In this document: in pieces, positions 51,218-63,089 of the stretch | How the letters are laid out: the number at the start of each line of letters is the position of its first letter | Position numbering within the stretch: the stretch's first letter is position 1 | Source: Glossina fuscipes | Lineage: Eukaryota; Arthropoda; Insecta; Diptera; Glossinidae | Reading direction: 5' to 3' | Length of the DNA stretch: 64,000 nucleotides | NCBI RefSeq assembly: GCF_014805625.2 | Contig: NW_023998421.1 | Location: 8,117,060 to 8,181,059, forward strand | The notes under the pieces: generated by a model | Databases searched by the model: none | Told to the model about the DNA's origin: nothing | The model's input: the letters and a program-made list of their open reading frames with translations, nothing else | Made by a program: the position numbers and the translations under genes

Positions 51218-52491
51218 TCATGACAAATCCCGAGTTTCAACTCGATCCTGTTCGCTTTTGAATAGAAACGTTTCAATGAACTCATCGTATAGTTTATCCT
51301 TTTCTTTTAGATTTCGCTCATTTTTGATGTCGCCCAACAACGTTAATAACTCGAAATAATTCTCCTCCTTCTCTTTAGCGTTTATTAAAGCGGCAGTTAA
51401 AACGCCCGAAGCGTTTTGAAATTCTTGCATAAATTTCAAGTACAAATTATCGAAATCTGTTAAGTTACGTGATTCGTTAATAAATTCTTTCGAAATTAAT
51501 TGAACTCGAAATTCGGACTTTTCTAAATTGTGAAGTGAACGTAACTTCTCCATTTCTTGGCCTTCGTGACGGAAAAGTTGTAACAATTTTCGCTTTTCAG
51601 TGTAATTGTAATTATACTTTAAGGCTTCATTCACTTTTGTGATGTAATCAGATATCAACGTTTCGACCGCTACGGTTAGGTTTGCATCTATTTGCTGCGA
51701 AAAATTCTGGAAAATATTGCGTGTTTTCATTAAAGCCTTATTGGTGGTATTTAAAACCAGACTTTCCATATAATCTATAAATTCTTGCACTTGAACATTT
51801 CGTTCGTCTTTAATGCCAGTCGACGATATCTGAAAGGTATTACAATATTTTTCCATTTATTAAACGCTATAAATTTCTGCGATAAGTTTTTCTTTTTTTC
51901 TTTTGCATCTTAGTTACTACGCTCATATGTAGTAATGTATTAACTTGGTCATTCGATTTGCAACATTTCATAGTAAACTTTTCCTATTTGCTGCCTATAA
52001 GGAGGAAGCACTCATATAAGGGAAGATAGGAAACTAAGATTGGGCGCTCAAAACTAATTAGTCGGAATCTGTAACGGACGTGTCTTCAAATACACATCAA
52101 AGCGTTTTAATAACTAAACCACATCGGTCGGTTTATGCCAATGCGTATGCAAGCGTTTTGTAAAAGCCATTACACCCTTAAGTGCCCTGAGCTTTTTTTC
52201 TCTGATTTATTTGCATTATTGCTTCCAATGATCTATACTGTCTCAGAGGTTAGTTGAGTTTCCATTACCCAATCAAAAGTCTTAAGTGTTTGGTAACGAA
52301 AATTCGAATCGATGCAATTGAGCTTTTTAACATATTTGCTCTTTCAAATAGTATCTATTACGTACCTGTTGGTTTAAGCAGCATATCGCTAGTGTGCACC
52401 AGATTAATTTCAGTGTCGTTTTCTTGCTTGATACTGACAAAATAAAGTGTGATAGTCCACACGTCGTCGTTGCTGTTATTACTCTATACAT
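51218..52491 (-). CDS. Secreted, heavily N-glycosylated helical protein (2 exons, 245 aa)
   Basis: Exon 1 runs 52491-52366 from an ATG and ends with ACAG|GTACGTAA; exon 2 runs 51829-51218 after the strong acceptor ATACCTTTCAG; the junction is phase 0. Exon 1 ends LKLIWCTLAICCLNQQ, a hydrophobic signal-type segment just before the junction. The mature part (about 203 aa) has no cysteine and is predicted helical and charged (TEKRKLLQLFRHEGQEMEKL, AKEKEENYFELLTLLGDIK). It carries seven N-x-S/T sequons (NTT, NFS, NLT, NYT, NES, NLT, NAS), which fits passage through the secretory pathway. The 42-residue pre-region is long, so the true start may lie in another exon. I recognise no family; a fly-specific seminal, salivary or egg-related protein is conceivable. 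Confidence 0.65.
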
Positions 52492-52513
52492 TGTCGTCTG
52501 CGTGTATGGCTGC

Positions 52514-52524
<11 letters not shown>

Positions 52525-52544
<20 letters not shown>

Positions 52545-52546
52545 AT
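52525..52546. repeat. (TA)n microsatellite
   Basis: About eleven TA units just upstream of the secreted-protein gene. Confidence 0.9.
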
Positions 52547-52904
52547 TGAATATAACTTATATGAATTTTCTAAATGTTCTTTCTGGCTGATTTGTTCTTG
52601 AAAGACTGACAACGCACTCTCAAGAATAGCAGGTATTTGCGTACTTATACACCAATACCTTTCTCATCTCTGATAGTCAGCCCAGGCTGTCAGCTTGAAT
52701 TTATTTATATCAATACACATTCGTGCTAACATGACTGTATAATGGTTCTGGTTGCCCGAACGCAAGTTAGTTAACGTAATCTCTAAACAATATTTCTCGG
52801 TTTAAAACTCATCTATAGTATCTTCAGTAATCTAAAACCAGAAAAAGAAAAAAATAGAGAGAGAATAACAAACCTAGAACGTATCGATATGCTGTAAAGA
52901 AGTG

Positions 52905-53400
52905 TAACACAATTTTTTTTCTATATACCCATCACAGGCTCATGCGAGGTATATTGATTTTGTCGAAACGTTTGCAACGCAAAGGAAGCATCAGAGCCCC
53001 ACAAAGCAAACATCTCAGCATTGATCAGCGTCAAGTTCTGAATGGATTTTGATGTTCCTCTGTCCCTCGGTCCGCCTATCTGTTTGTGTAATGTCTGTTG
53101 TAAACATTCGCGTGGCAAGAAAAATTAAACGATCGAAAACTAAGCTCATTGGAGGTTTTTGTACGCAGGCTGATCTTGAAAATTGGCCAAATCGGTCGAA
53201 GGGCACGTCTACAACAACACGAAAACTGACAACACATAGGTTTTTCAAAAGGAATAAAAAACTAGTTTTTACCTCATTACTTGTAAACAGATACAGACAA
53301 ATGTACAAAAAATTGATCCTATGGACGAGCCATAAAAATTGCAAAACTTATGCACGCCTACCCAATACCACAGTATGTGAACACTAAACTTTTTTTTTGA
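52905..53400 (+). repeat. Interspersed repeat family B, copy
   Basis: It opens 'tatacccatcacaggctcat', then 'attttgtcgaaacgtttgca', then 'gtccctcggtccgcctatct', the Tyr/CCG-rich block seen in the next copy. Both strands show open frames of about 110 codons here, which are repeat by-products. Confidence 0.8.
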
Positions 53401-53830
53401 AACGCGCTTCAAAGGCCCCATCGAGTAAATAAATTCTTGGCCAGTTTCAAATTCGGAATGTACCTAGAAATGTCCGTCTGTTTGACTGTCCATCTGCGTA
53501 GCATTTATGTAAACGTTCTCTCGTCCGCAAATATGAAGACAATGTCTACAAATTTGGCGAATAATTTGAAAATGACCCAAACCGATCAAAGGACACACCT
53601 ACAATGCCCATACGCTTGTGCAACAAAACTGTAAACAGCTTTGTTTTCCCTCTTCTTTGTTTATTACACACACATAACACATAAATATATACCATATATA
53701 TAATCGCTTTTGTTCTGAAATTAAATTCTTTTCCTTTTTTTATCTTCTTTAGGATGGTGGTGATGGGTATAAAAGATTCGGTCACGACCGAATATAATTT
53801 TCTTCTGTTGCTTGTATTTTCTAAACACAT
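53400..53830 (+). repeat. Interspersed repeat family B, copy with intact 3' hairpin
   Basis: It contains 'gtccgtctgtttgactgtcc' and ends 'ggtggtgatgggtataaaag' then the perfect palindrome ATTCGGTC-AC-GACCGAAT at 53776-53793 and 'ataattttcttctgttgctt'. It lies directly after another family-B copy. Confidence 0.85.
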
Positions 53831-54299
53831 TTGCAAAGTATTTGCATTGTCGTTCTTTTACTTTTCTTCAGTAAACTTTCATTTTTCACAATACGAACAC
53901 AATCCATTTACTGCTGTCGGTATTGCTGTAGGTTTTGGTATGCATTTTAAAAGACAAAAACTTTAAGCACATTGTGGTTATCGATAGTTTCGTTTGATTG
54001 GACTTCTGGCTTGGTTTAGAAATTTACTTCCGTTTAATAAATAAATGATTGAGCAAATGAAATGTAAAGGTACAGATAGTGTCAACCTAACGAGAACTTG
54101 GTAGGAAAAACCACATATAACAAAAAAAAAGAAAAAAAAAACCTTACGATTTCCTGGGAAAATCTACTTTATTTCATTTAGTTTGCGGTTTTCGCAAGTC
54201 ACATTGACATCCGATTAATTTATTAAATAGTTTGTGCTTAGAATATATATAACTTCTTAATCGATCTAAGAACGGGAACCTAATTATTTATAAATAAAC

Positions 54300-54640
54300 G
54301 TAAAGACAGATGAGAAGTTTCTCATCAATTGCTTCAATTTTGCGTCTGTTCAGTATGCTAGGTGTCCATCTGTCCGTCTTCTTGTCCTTATTGCAAAATC
54401 GAAGATATTTGCTTCGAACGTGGCAGAAAACATTGCAAGTTGTTGCATGCGGATAGATTTAAATCAGTCAAAGGATACGTGCAGTGCAACGTAAAGTCAG
54501 AACACCTCTGCTTTCAATAGCAAAATAATTAGTGATATAATGACGCAATAAACGTTTGCATTGTCCATTTTAATATAAAGATGGTGGTTACAAAAGACTC
54601 GTCCGCAGCCCGATCTAATTTTCTTGCTATTTAACGTTGC
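54300..54640 (+). repeat. Interspersed repeat family B, diverged copy
   Basis: The blocks 'gtccatctgtccgtcttctt', 'aatcagtcaaaggatacgtg' and the end 'gatggtggttacaaaagact' plus 'ccgatctaattttcttgcta' follow the family-B order. The 3' palindrome is degraded. Confidence 0.7.
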
Positions 54641-55305
54641 CTTAGATTAAGTCTCTCAGCTTTTGTAGATGTGGGATGTTATGTGTTATGGAGCTTTGTA
54701 AATTTTGTCTAGTGAAAATTTCCCAAGGGTGTACGAGCCAACTTTAAGATATATCTTTTTGTTTGCCTCTTTTGACTTCGACAAGAGTGGTTAAGTATGG
54801 ACTAGGCATCTCATGCTGCGTGAGGAAGAGTGTTACGGATGTTATATACATAATAATAGGTCGAGAGCAATATGTGCCGTGGTCATGATATTCGGTTTAG
54901 CATTTTTCTAGCATGACTTCTGGCTAAGGGAAGAACTCAGTGTGTAGTCAGTCGTAGATGTTTCTCTTTTCTTAATTAACGCTACAAGCGTTGCTATATT
55001 TTTAGTTATTATACCAAATCAAGAAATGCTCACAAAAAACTTCTCGTCAAAAGAAGAATTCAGAACTCACTTCCCTTCTCTTAAAAATTATCAAGAATTC
55101 ATTTAATTAATTTCTGAATTGAAGTTTAGTCTTTATATCCCGATTTAGTTACCCAATTTTTCTTTTTAGACTTCATATCGTCATTTTTTCTTTCCAAAGT
55201 TTGCAGACTATGACTTCGATTCCTGCGAAGCATACTAGTGCTCTTAAAGCTTAACTTCCCTTTTTTGTCCATATTAGTTTGTATTCTTTTCTAATAGTGA
55301 TAGCG

Positions 55306-55420
55306 AAAGCGGTATCCGTTTGAGTAGCTGAGTGGGCAAGAATCAAAGTCAATATTCGTGGGTTTAACACTCAGTATGGTGGAATTTACTTTCGTCGTAG
55401 CTATAGTGAATACCTAGTCG
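55306..55420 (+). repeat. tRNA-derived SINE, copy 3 (tail replaced)
   Basis: The head has an A-box 'gtagctgagtgggcaagaat' at about 55324 and a B-box 'cgtgggtttaacact' near 55358, matching the SINE head at 62.6 kb. The usual body is not present after it, although a piece resembling the body ('actagtgctcttaaagctta') lies just upstream at about 55232. It then runs into a (CA)n tract at 55436-55450. Confidence 0.6.
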
Positions 55421-55459
55421 TTATCAATTGAGCTCACACACACACACACGCACACGTAC

Positions 55460-58400
55460 GCACGTACTAGACTGTAGCTTGCTTATCTCCCTATCGCTTT
55501 CCTTTTCCCCACTTCCTTCTGACAGTTACCATACTACCACATGTATAGGGGACATCCTTTGATTAGTCATATTAAAAAAAAGAAAAGGAAGAAGCGAGCG
55601 TACACGAGCGGAAGTGGCAAGTGAAAGAAAGGCATTGAAACTGCATAAACTCTATATTCCGAGTGTGCTTGCACACAGATCAGATACATATTTCTTACCT
55701 TGAGTTTCTAATTACTTACTCAGCAATTTTAGCAACTTTACAAATATTATGGATTAAATTGTCCCAATTTGGTAGAAACAGTTATATGGTCAGTTAAAAT
55801 AAAAACTAATTCCAATATTTCCAAGTTTTTTATATATATGCGAAAGTTATCATAAACTTTTGGTCCTTTAGGTGCTTCATAACCCCTTTTTTGAAAGCTC
55901 AAAAACTGAACGAAGCCAAACTGACTCGTGCGGTTAATTCTAATACGAAATGATCTGCACGAACTTCGCATGAGAAAATTCGATTACACAAGAAATTTGC
56001 GGTCGACGTCTCTTTGAGAGCACATATAGCGATTTTCTTCATTTATTTATTTATTTACTTAATCTGTTTTTCTTTCTTGCCGTAGCAGTGATTAACTGCC
56101 GTAAAGCAGATTAATTCTCCTATAGTAGAAGAAATTAGTTATTTTATTTATTTTTTTTTTTTTTTTTTGGATGAATCGAGTTGCCTATCGCTAAATGTTG
56201 CAAAGATAATAAAGCAATGAGCGGATCGTCATATTCTTGTAAATTTGTCAAAAAAAAAAAAAAAAAAAAAAAAGAATCCATTTCATGCTTTATTACAACA
56301 AATGTATAGAGTTATATAATAGCTTGCCTTTAGAATATGTCGGTATGTCAACCATTATTATTGTAAGCAGAATTTTATCGATTTGAATATATTTGTATGC
56401 AGAGTTCACAACACTTATTGCTTGAAATAATCCATTCAGAACGATAAACATGTATTTCTATGCAAATATAGATACATTTAAGAGTAAGATAACATACGCA
56501 TACATGCATAGAGTGGTAAATAATCAGAAATCTCTATCCGTTCATTCTTAACAAAAGCATTCATTAGAAACATTCAAGGAGACAGACATCATTAAACATT
56601 CACACTGACTAGGCGGAGAGGGACATAATGGATACATTTACCGATAGATTAAAAAAAGGCAAAAATACTTCGATCTCTTTTCTATGTTGGATAAAAAAAA
56701 AAAAAAAAAAATGTTCAATTATATGTAAATATGAAACGATGTGGGATTGCAATGTAAATACAAAAAAGATGTGAAGGATGTGTAGGAAGGGTTCTCCAAA
56801 GGGTTCACCTAAGTAGATTCAATGTCTTTTTATGCGAAGAGAATTCATTTTAACTTTGAATCATTTTCACTCAACTGGATTATTAAATGAAACATTGTTA
56901 ACATATTGATTAATAGCCTCATTTTTATTGAGCAGGTGTTAATATCAATAGTTTCCGTAAATTGCACATTAAAGATGTTTCCGCAGGAATAGTCATCGAA
57001 ACTTTTTGCCAGATGTCTTTTCTTCAAAAAAAATAACATAACCAGTGCACTGTTCGCCCTCCCAATAGCGCTTACGCTTGCATGCATCTTTATAAGCCAT
57101 CGAAGAACTTGTTGCTCCTCTTTTAGCGAATGTGCATTGTGCACGGTGCACGCAGTAAAAAATTATATTAAAAAAGCAAAAAAAGCAAAAAAAAAAAAAT
57201 TGCAGTTTAATGAACTTTTGCCAGAAAGCCACAGACTCGCAAAAACCAGCAGCATTTAGTGTTAAACCACACTAAAGGCAAACAGTGAAATGTTGCTAAA
57301 GATGAAAAGAAAAAAATGGAAAAGAAAAAAAGTTGAAATGTAAACATGAAGATAGAGTAAAAGAAACATGAAAATGCACATGAGCAACAGACCTTAACAT
57401 TTACTTCAGATAATGCACTCGGAGAAGGCAAGAAGCCTTAAAGAGTAAACGTTGACGGTCAAACAATTCAAACTTGACTCCATCGCGCATACGGCAAACT
57501 CTTCGCATATAACATATGTTTATATTAGAGAAGTTGTTGTTGTTGTTGTTGTCTTTCGTTGTTGCCACACAGCCATTGCTGCCCCTCAAAGTTCAACATA
57601 TCATGCGCAGCTTTAACGAAAGCAATAAAAAAATTTTAACATAACACGAAACCAGATGAAAATTATACTTGAATCGGATCGAAACTTTTGCGCCCTATTA
57701 ACTGCAAGTTTCTCCATTCACTGATTGCTTCTGCCGCTTTCCAAAGCATCCTACTACGAGCTGATCACAGTAACACAGTAACACTAATAACAAATCGAAT
57801 AAATTTCTTTCTTTAAGGCTAGAGTATGACGTATATGATGTAAAAAGTTGAAGATTATTGAATGGTCAACTTCACTGTCATAGTTGATGACCTATCCTAA
57901 CGACCACACAATTGATATTAAATTTAATTTTTCATTTTTATATGAATGCATGTACAGTTCTCGTTTGAGAATAATTAGAGAGCACAGCAACGAAGTAACA
58001 AAATTAATACAACTTCGCTTCATGAACATGAAACTAAAAAATTCACTTCATAGATCGATGATCATGGTCCTCCCCAACTGCAAGTTAAATAAAGGCATAA
58101 CAACAACAACAATAATAATAATAATAACAAAACTAACTAACTAAATACTGGGAGGCAGTCAAGCAAGCCAGACTGTGCCACCACACCGCAAATATTTTTG
58201 GTGTCAAAAGATCAACATCATTCACAACGCATAAACTTTAGCTTTATTACTGTTCGTCTATAAGTTTAGTGGGCTGAGAGAATAAAGATAAAACACAGGC
58301 TATAAAATTGATCATTGAATTGAATTTGATAATATATTAGTTTGATTATTCGGTTTGTAAAATATGTACTCAAAGATTATCCAGGCATCCAGGCCAGGTT

Positions 58401-59710
58401 TTGCTTTTTGTTGCGCTCTTTGCTTCATATCCATCCATGTATGCAGTGTATTTCGCGTGCTGACTCTTCTTTCATTTTCCCAAATGAAGTTACGAAGTGT
58501 GATCATAATTCAAAATCAAAACCGTGCCAAGAAATAATAAAATACATTTTCATATGGGGAACAACTTTCAATATCTTGCACAGATCTGACTTAAGCTGAT
58601 ATCGGTCTGAGGAGGATTTAAAAGTTTTGCTCATTAAAGTCTGGCTGATTAACTTACGCATTGGATATCCAAGATTCGTGGTAACGTGAATATATTTATC
58701 TTACTTGTTATTTATTATTTCTTCTGATGGTTGTTCTCTCTTCTCTTTTTTCGGTTCTTTTCATTTTTTTGTTCTTTATAAATATTTCCTTTCTTGAGTA
58801 AAGAATTTCTTTTAATTTTATATAGACAAGCGTCTACGTTTCTTTTTGTTATATTACTTTTAAAAAAAATTTTTTTTTTTTTTTTTACTGCCTCTTACCT
58901 AAATGTTTGGTTGGGTTGCTTGTTTGATTCTTGGACGAATTCTTGTTGCCTGCATACAAATTTTTATGGGAGATGCATATACTTTTCTTTCCTTTTGCTT
59001 TTTCTTATTTTTTCTCTTTTTTTTTTTTTTTTTTGCAAAACACGTTCTAATCATTATTTTATATGAAAATAAAAAAACATTCTATCAAAAAAGTAGCGGG
59101 AATGTTTCATTCAAAAAACCGGCTTAAACGACTTTTTCGAACGTAATTGATGTTTGCGATTGTGCTTCTGTCAATACTCATGGCGCGTCAATGTCAATAT
59201 TCATGGCTACTTGTGAATTGATTAATCATTATGTTGGGGTTTGTTCTCGCAAAGGGAAAACAAGTGCAAAATATACTTCACATCCATTTTGTCCATAGAT
59301 AGAATCGGCAAAAATATTGACTAAAACCGGTTATCATTCTTCATTATGGGTATAAAGAGAACATGAAAACTTTTCAATTTTAGAAAGATTCCCAAAAAGT
59401 TGACAGGGTGTTTAAGATTAGTGTCTGTAACACTTCTTCATCGGGAAAAGTTCAACATTGATTCATTCGTAGGTGAAATTTTCAGACGAAAACTCGATAA
59501 CTTTTCTTGAGTGGGCAACTTCTTTTCTTTTGTCAGTAGTCGTTACGTGAAATTGGAATCGATCAACGGCCCTAAGCAAAGTTCGAGAGTTATTATCCCA
59601 ACCTAAGAATCTTTTAAAAGTTAATGTTTTAGTCTTGATAACTCTCTTAAATTAAGCAATGAGCTTTCATTTTGACAATTCCTGGTACTTTATCGACAGC
59701 AAGTGTATAT
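55460..59710. other. Non-coding with homopolymers; one doubtful Cys-rich frame
   Basis: It holds T- and A-runs at about 56152-56168, 56250-56273 and 56694-56711, GTT repeats at 57536-57551 and CAA/TAA repeats at 58098-58127. The minus-strand frame at 56993-57271 is listed separately. Confidence 0.5.
56993..57271 (-). other. Open, cysteine-containing frame of doubtful status
   Basis: After a possible acceptor (TTTGCCTTTAG) at 57272 the frame reads CGLTLNAAGFCESVAFWQKF..., passes through a Phe-rich stretch created by T-runs, then CTFAKRGATSSSMAYKDACK and RYWEGEQCTGYVIFFEEKTS before a stop. The ends look protein-like and could be parts of a small secreted cysteine protein, but the T-run in the middle and an overlapping open frame downstream (56845-57144) suggest a frameshifted pseudogene or chance. 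No first exon was found. Confidence 0.2.
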
Positions 59711-59717
59711 TGTTTTT

Positions 59718-60466
59718 ATACCCTATCTACCGCACGTTGCAACGTATGTTAAGTTCAAGTGGTATAACAACACAGAGAGGCTTAATGTAGATGCATCTTT
59801 CATTATACGGATTGATTCAGAATCATTTTCGAAATCAATTTAAGTATGTCTGTCTGTGTATCCATGTATCCTTGTGATCAACCTACCGGTCGCAAGTTTT
59901 AATATACCTTTTGACGAAATTTGATACACTTAGGTGTGTTTTCCAGAGCCGAGCCTTATTGAAAATGAATGGAGCGAACCATTTTTCCGGCCACTTTGCG
60001 ATTCTTGCTGAGTAGTACTACTTCGGCGTAGTAATTGATTTGAGTTATTGTAATTGGATGGACTGATGTTTTCAACGCCCTTTTATATAAATGTTTCTAT
60101 GAAAAGTAGGTCTTTATACGGCAAAGCTACCGAGTTTGTCAATGTTGGACTACGTAGCTCTATTCTTCCCCCAACAGCTCACCTCAAGTGTTTATATAGC
60201 AACAAAGTCTGGCAATTTGTAATACCTTATGCCGAAGGTAAGTGAATAATAGTAAGATATTTGAAAAATTAAACAAATTTTGCTAAACTTAAACCTGAAC
60301 GATTTACTTTTTGGATCTGCTTCTATACAAAGGCTCCCATTAGAAGGAAACTTTTAAATGGAAATAACATGAAATTTCTGATCCTTTTCAAGGGAAAATA
60401 TATTACGCGGAAAGGTGTGGGGTATCGAATGGTCGTCCTCGCCCGATTATAATATTCTCACTTGTT
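59718..60466 (+). repeat. Interspersed repeat family A, near full-length copy
   Basis: This is the longest copy (about 750 bp). It starts 'tataccctatctaccgcacg' and runs through 'attgattcagaatcattttc', 'tgtctgtctgtgtatccatg', 'gacgaaatttgatacactta' and 'ttccagagccgagccttatt'. It ends 'ggtatcgaatggtcgtcctc', 'gcccgattataatattctca', 'cttgttat'. The 63-codon frame inside it (60054-60245) is part of the repeat. There are no coding domains, so the family is non-autonomous. Confidence 0.85.
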
Positions 60467-62580
60467 ATGTTTGGCGTTCGCCTTCTTAAGAATGTATGCG
60501 TTTTATTATTTAACTGGTTCTCTAGAAGATTTACGAAAAGGTTTCTATCGCAAATATATCGACGATTTTTGCATCAAGTTTTAAAGCAAAGACAATTTAG
60601 ACAAAAAACTAAAAAAAAGAAAAAGGAAAGAGCACCAAACTACTCTTGCTACAAATGTTAGCAAAATAGCAGTCATCTCAAATACATAAAAACTGCAAAG
60701 CTATTCAATAATTGTGAACGAACTGTTGAGCGAATTAAAATCATTTCTATATCAAATTGTAAGTGCAGTTTGATTAAGCTTGAATACCTATCTCTTTAAG
60801 TAAGCGCATAAAGAACGTAATTACACTAACGGTGCTTGCGGCAGTAAAACGAAAAAAAAAACCATTTCATGTCGTATTTTTATATTGATTCTGTGTAATA
60901 TTTATGGCCTTAAATAAGTAATTGAAAAAGTTGAATTGAAGCGAATTTATGTTTGTAGCCATTACGTATATTTTATCGTGTAAATCATGGCGTTCCTTAA
61001 CTTTAACGCATTGAGGAAAAACTTGGACATCTTTTGAAAATAAAAAAAGCTATACATATATATAAAAAAAAAGACTGGTTAATAAAAAGTCATATTCGTC
61101 TTTGAGCGATCTTTAATTGCGCATTATCCCGAGCCCACACATGGAAAAAGGAGCTCAACTAGTTATACTCCTTATATATTATATACGTATCTATTATTTA
61201 TAGGTAGGCTTGTGCGCTGCTCTAATCCATTTTTATTATTGATATTAGTAATTAATTTAATGAATTTTAGTTTTTTATCTTTTTTTTTAAGAAACACAGG
61301 ATTTCCATAGAAAATGCCAAACAGTATAACATATCAAGAACATTTTTCCAAACTTTTAAATCAATGGACTACCAAGTCAAATGTTAAGCACGTTTTGCTC
61401 AAAACTTTATCTTTGAAATCGGTGAACAGGATTTATCATAAACGAAGGCTGTCAACTTTCTTTTTTATCTATTACAAGAAGAGGAACTGACGAGCACGTT
61501 CGGTTTATAATCTTAATTCAATCAAAATTCTAGACGTGATATAATTTATTGGTTATGGGTACGTGTTTATGGACGGTAATGATGGATCATCGATATAAAA
61601 TTTATATACCCTAACCGAGTGTATGGTTTATATTGTATAGGAAATCTGCGATCAACATATGTAAAGTTCTATTGAATTTTTTCTTCGATAACCAAACACG
61701 AGTAAAGTACGCATGTTTTTATGTTCAGCGTCCAAATAGGCGTAACAAGATTGGGAAAAGTAAGATCAACGTATCTATTTTTAGTTTATCATTACAAGTA
61801 AAGTTTGAAAACGGGCTTAGTCTGGCAGCAATGAAGCCCACAGTTATTCACCAACTGTTAAGCTGTATTCGAAAGTTGTTTGAGAGTTGAGCTGGAGTTT
61901 CGTCCAATAAATCTAATTCTCACTTTTAAGCCGTTGACGCTAAACTCGACCATTGAGATATTGACGGAGCAGCACCACCATAATCTTCTGAGAGTGGTTG
62001 ATGAGCTTCGGCAGCGAACATCTTCAAATCAGACAACAAAAGTAATGACTGTCGAAAATGAAATTTGGAGCGTTTTATGGTTAGCGATTGCATACATTGA
62101 ATAACTCAATAGTACTCAATGAAAAAGTGTTACTTTATATAGAGATAGGTGACTATTATCGAACTTAACCGTTATATAATTGATATTTTGCATTACTTTT
62201 TCATTTACACCAATTTGATGTTGCTGATCAAAATACATCTAAGCGTCTAATAAAAATAAACCGTTCATAATGAATTTTACTACTCCTTGTTTACCTTTGG
62301 AGTTAAAGTGAAGGGTAATTCCTTACTCTACGCAACCTCTACATAGGTCAAACATGATGAGTGCATATGTTTTGCAAAAATTTTCAACTAATTATGATGT
62401 GTACTTGTCTAAGAGAATATACATTAATCCTTTGCCCTCCCAACTTTTCATTTTTCTTTTTATCTGCTATACCCACCGATAGCCGATATAGGAATGCAAA
62501 AGGTTGAGAGAGAATTTGGGATAAAGTTACTAAAAGATTTTTTGAAAATTTTCCAAAAATGTTTACAGAAATTAAAAGAA
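60467..62580. other. Unassigned; open frames without support
   Basis: A Lys/Arg-rich 64-codon frame starts at 60467 right at the repeat boundary. Two adjoining frames at 61633-61890 and 61880-62104 (the latter with NLLRVVDELRQRTSSNQTTK before a possible AAA|GTAATG donor) look mildly protein-like. None has a supported gene structure. Confidence 0.4.
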
Positions 62581-62587
62581 GAAGATC

Positions 62588-62775
62588 AGTGTGAGTGGCC
62601 GAGTAGGCAAGAATCTTGACTAGCAACTCTTAATGGTCGTGGGTTCAAATCTCAAATGCGGACTTGAGTTTTTAATAAAAGTCGAGAGCCTTAGATGCTG
62701 GTGCTTTAAGACTTTAGTCTTAGAATTTATTCTCTGGCTAAATGTATAATAATAAAAAAAAATAATAATAGTAAT
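62588..62775 (+). repeat. tRNA-derived SINE, best-preserved copy
   Basis: The head reads like a class II tRNA: A-box TGGCCGAGTAGG at 62596-62607, B-box GGTTCAAATCT at 62642-62652, about 46 bases apart. The body 'ttttaataaaagtcgagagc', 'cttagatgctggtgctttaa' and the tail of TAA/AAT repeats match the copy at 32.9 kb. The boxes suggest descent from a Ser- or Leu-type tRNA. Confidence 0.8.
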
Positions 62776-62990
62776 AGATAAAGAAGACTTTGGCCAATTA
62801 TCGCTATGCTGCTTTGAATTGTTTTTGCTTCTTTATTTTGTTTATTAACACGCAAAACGATTTAAAACGCCTCCAGTAATATTAGGCGGGAAATCACTCA
62901 CACTTCTTGACTTAATACACGACAACATAAATATAAATATAACATTAACTTTGAAAAAATACCGCATCTATAAATTCTAGTAATTACGGT

Positions 62991-62991
<1 letters not shown>

Positions 62992-63029
<38 letters not shown>

Positions 63030-63085
63030 GAAAGAAAGAAAGAAAGAAAGAACGAGATATCAAGAGAGAGAGAGAGAGAGAGAGA
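62992..63085. repeat. Compound microsatellite: (AGC)n, (GAAA)n, (GA)n
   Basis: (AGC)n at 62992-63026 is followed by (GAAA)n at about 63028-63052 and (GA)n at 63063-63085. No open gene surrounds the CAG run, so it is not a coding polyglutamine tract. Confidence 0.97.
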
Positions 63086-63089
63086 TAGC

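Noticed and set aside
52905..53400. Open frames of about 110 codons on both strands
   Set aside because: They lie inside a family-B interspersed repeat copy.
60467..60661. Arg/Lys-rich 64-codon frame starting MFGVRLLKNVCVLLFNWFSR
   Set aside because: It begins exactly at a family-A repeat boundary and depends on an A-rich stretch for its basic tail; there is no promoter or splice support.
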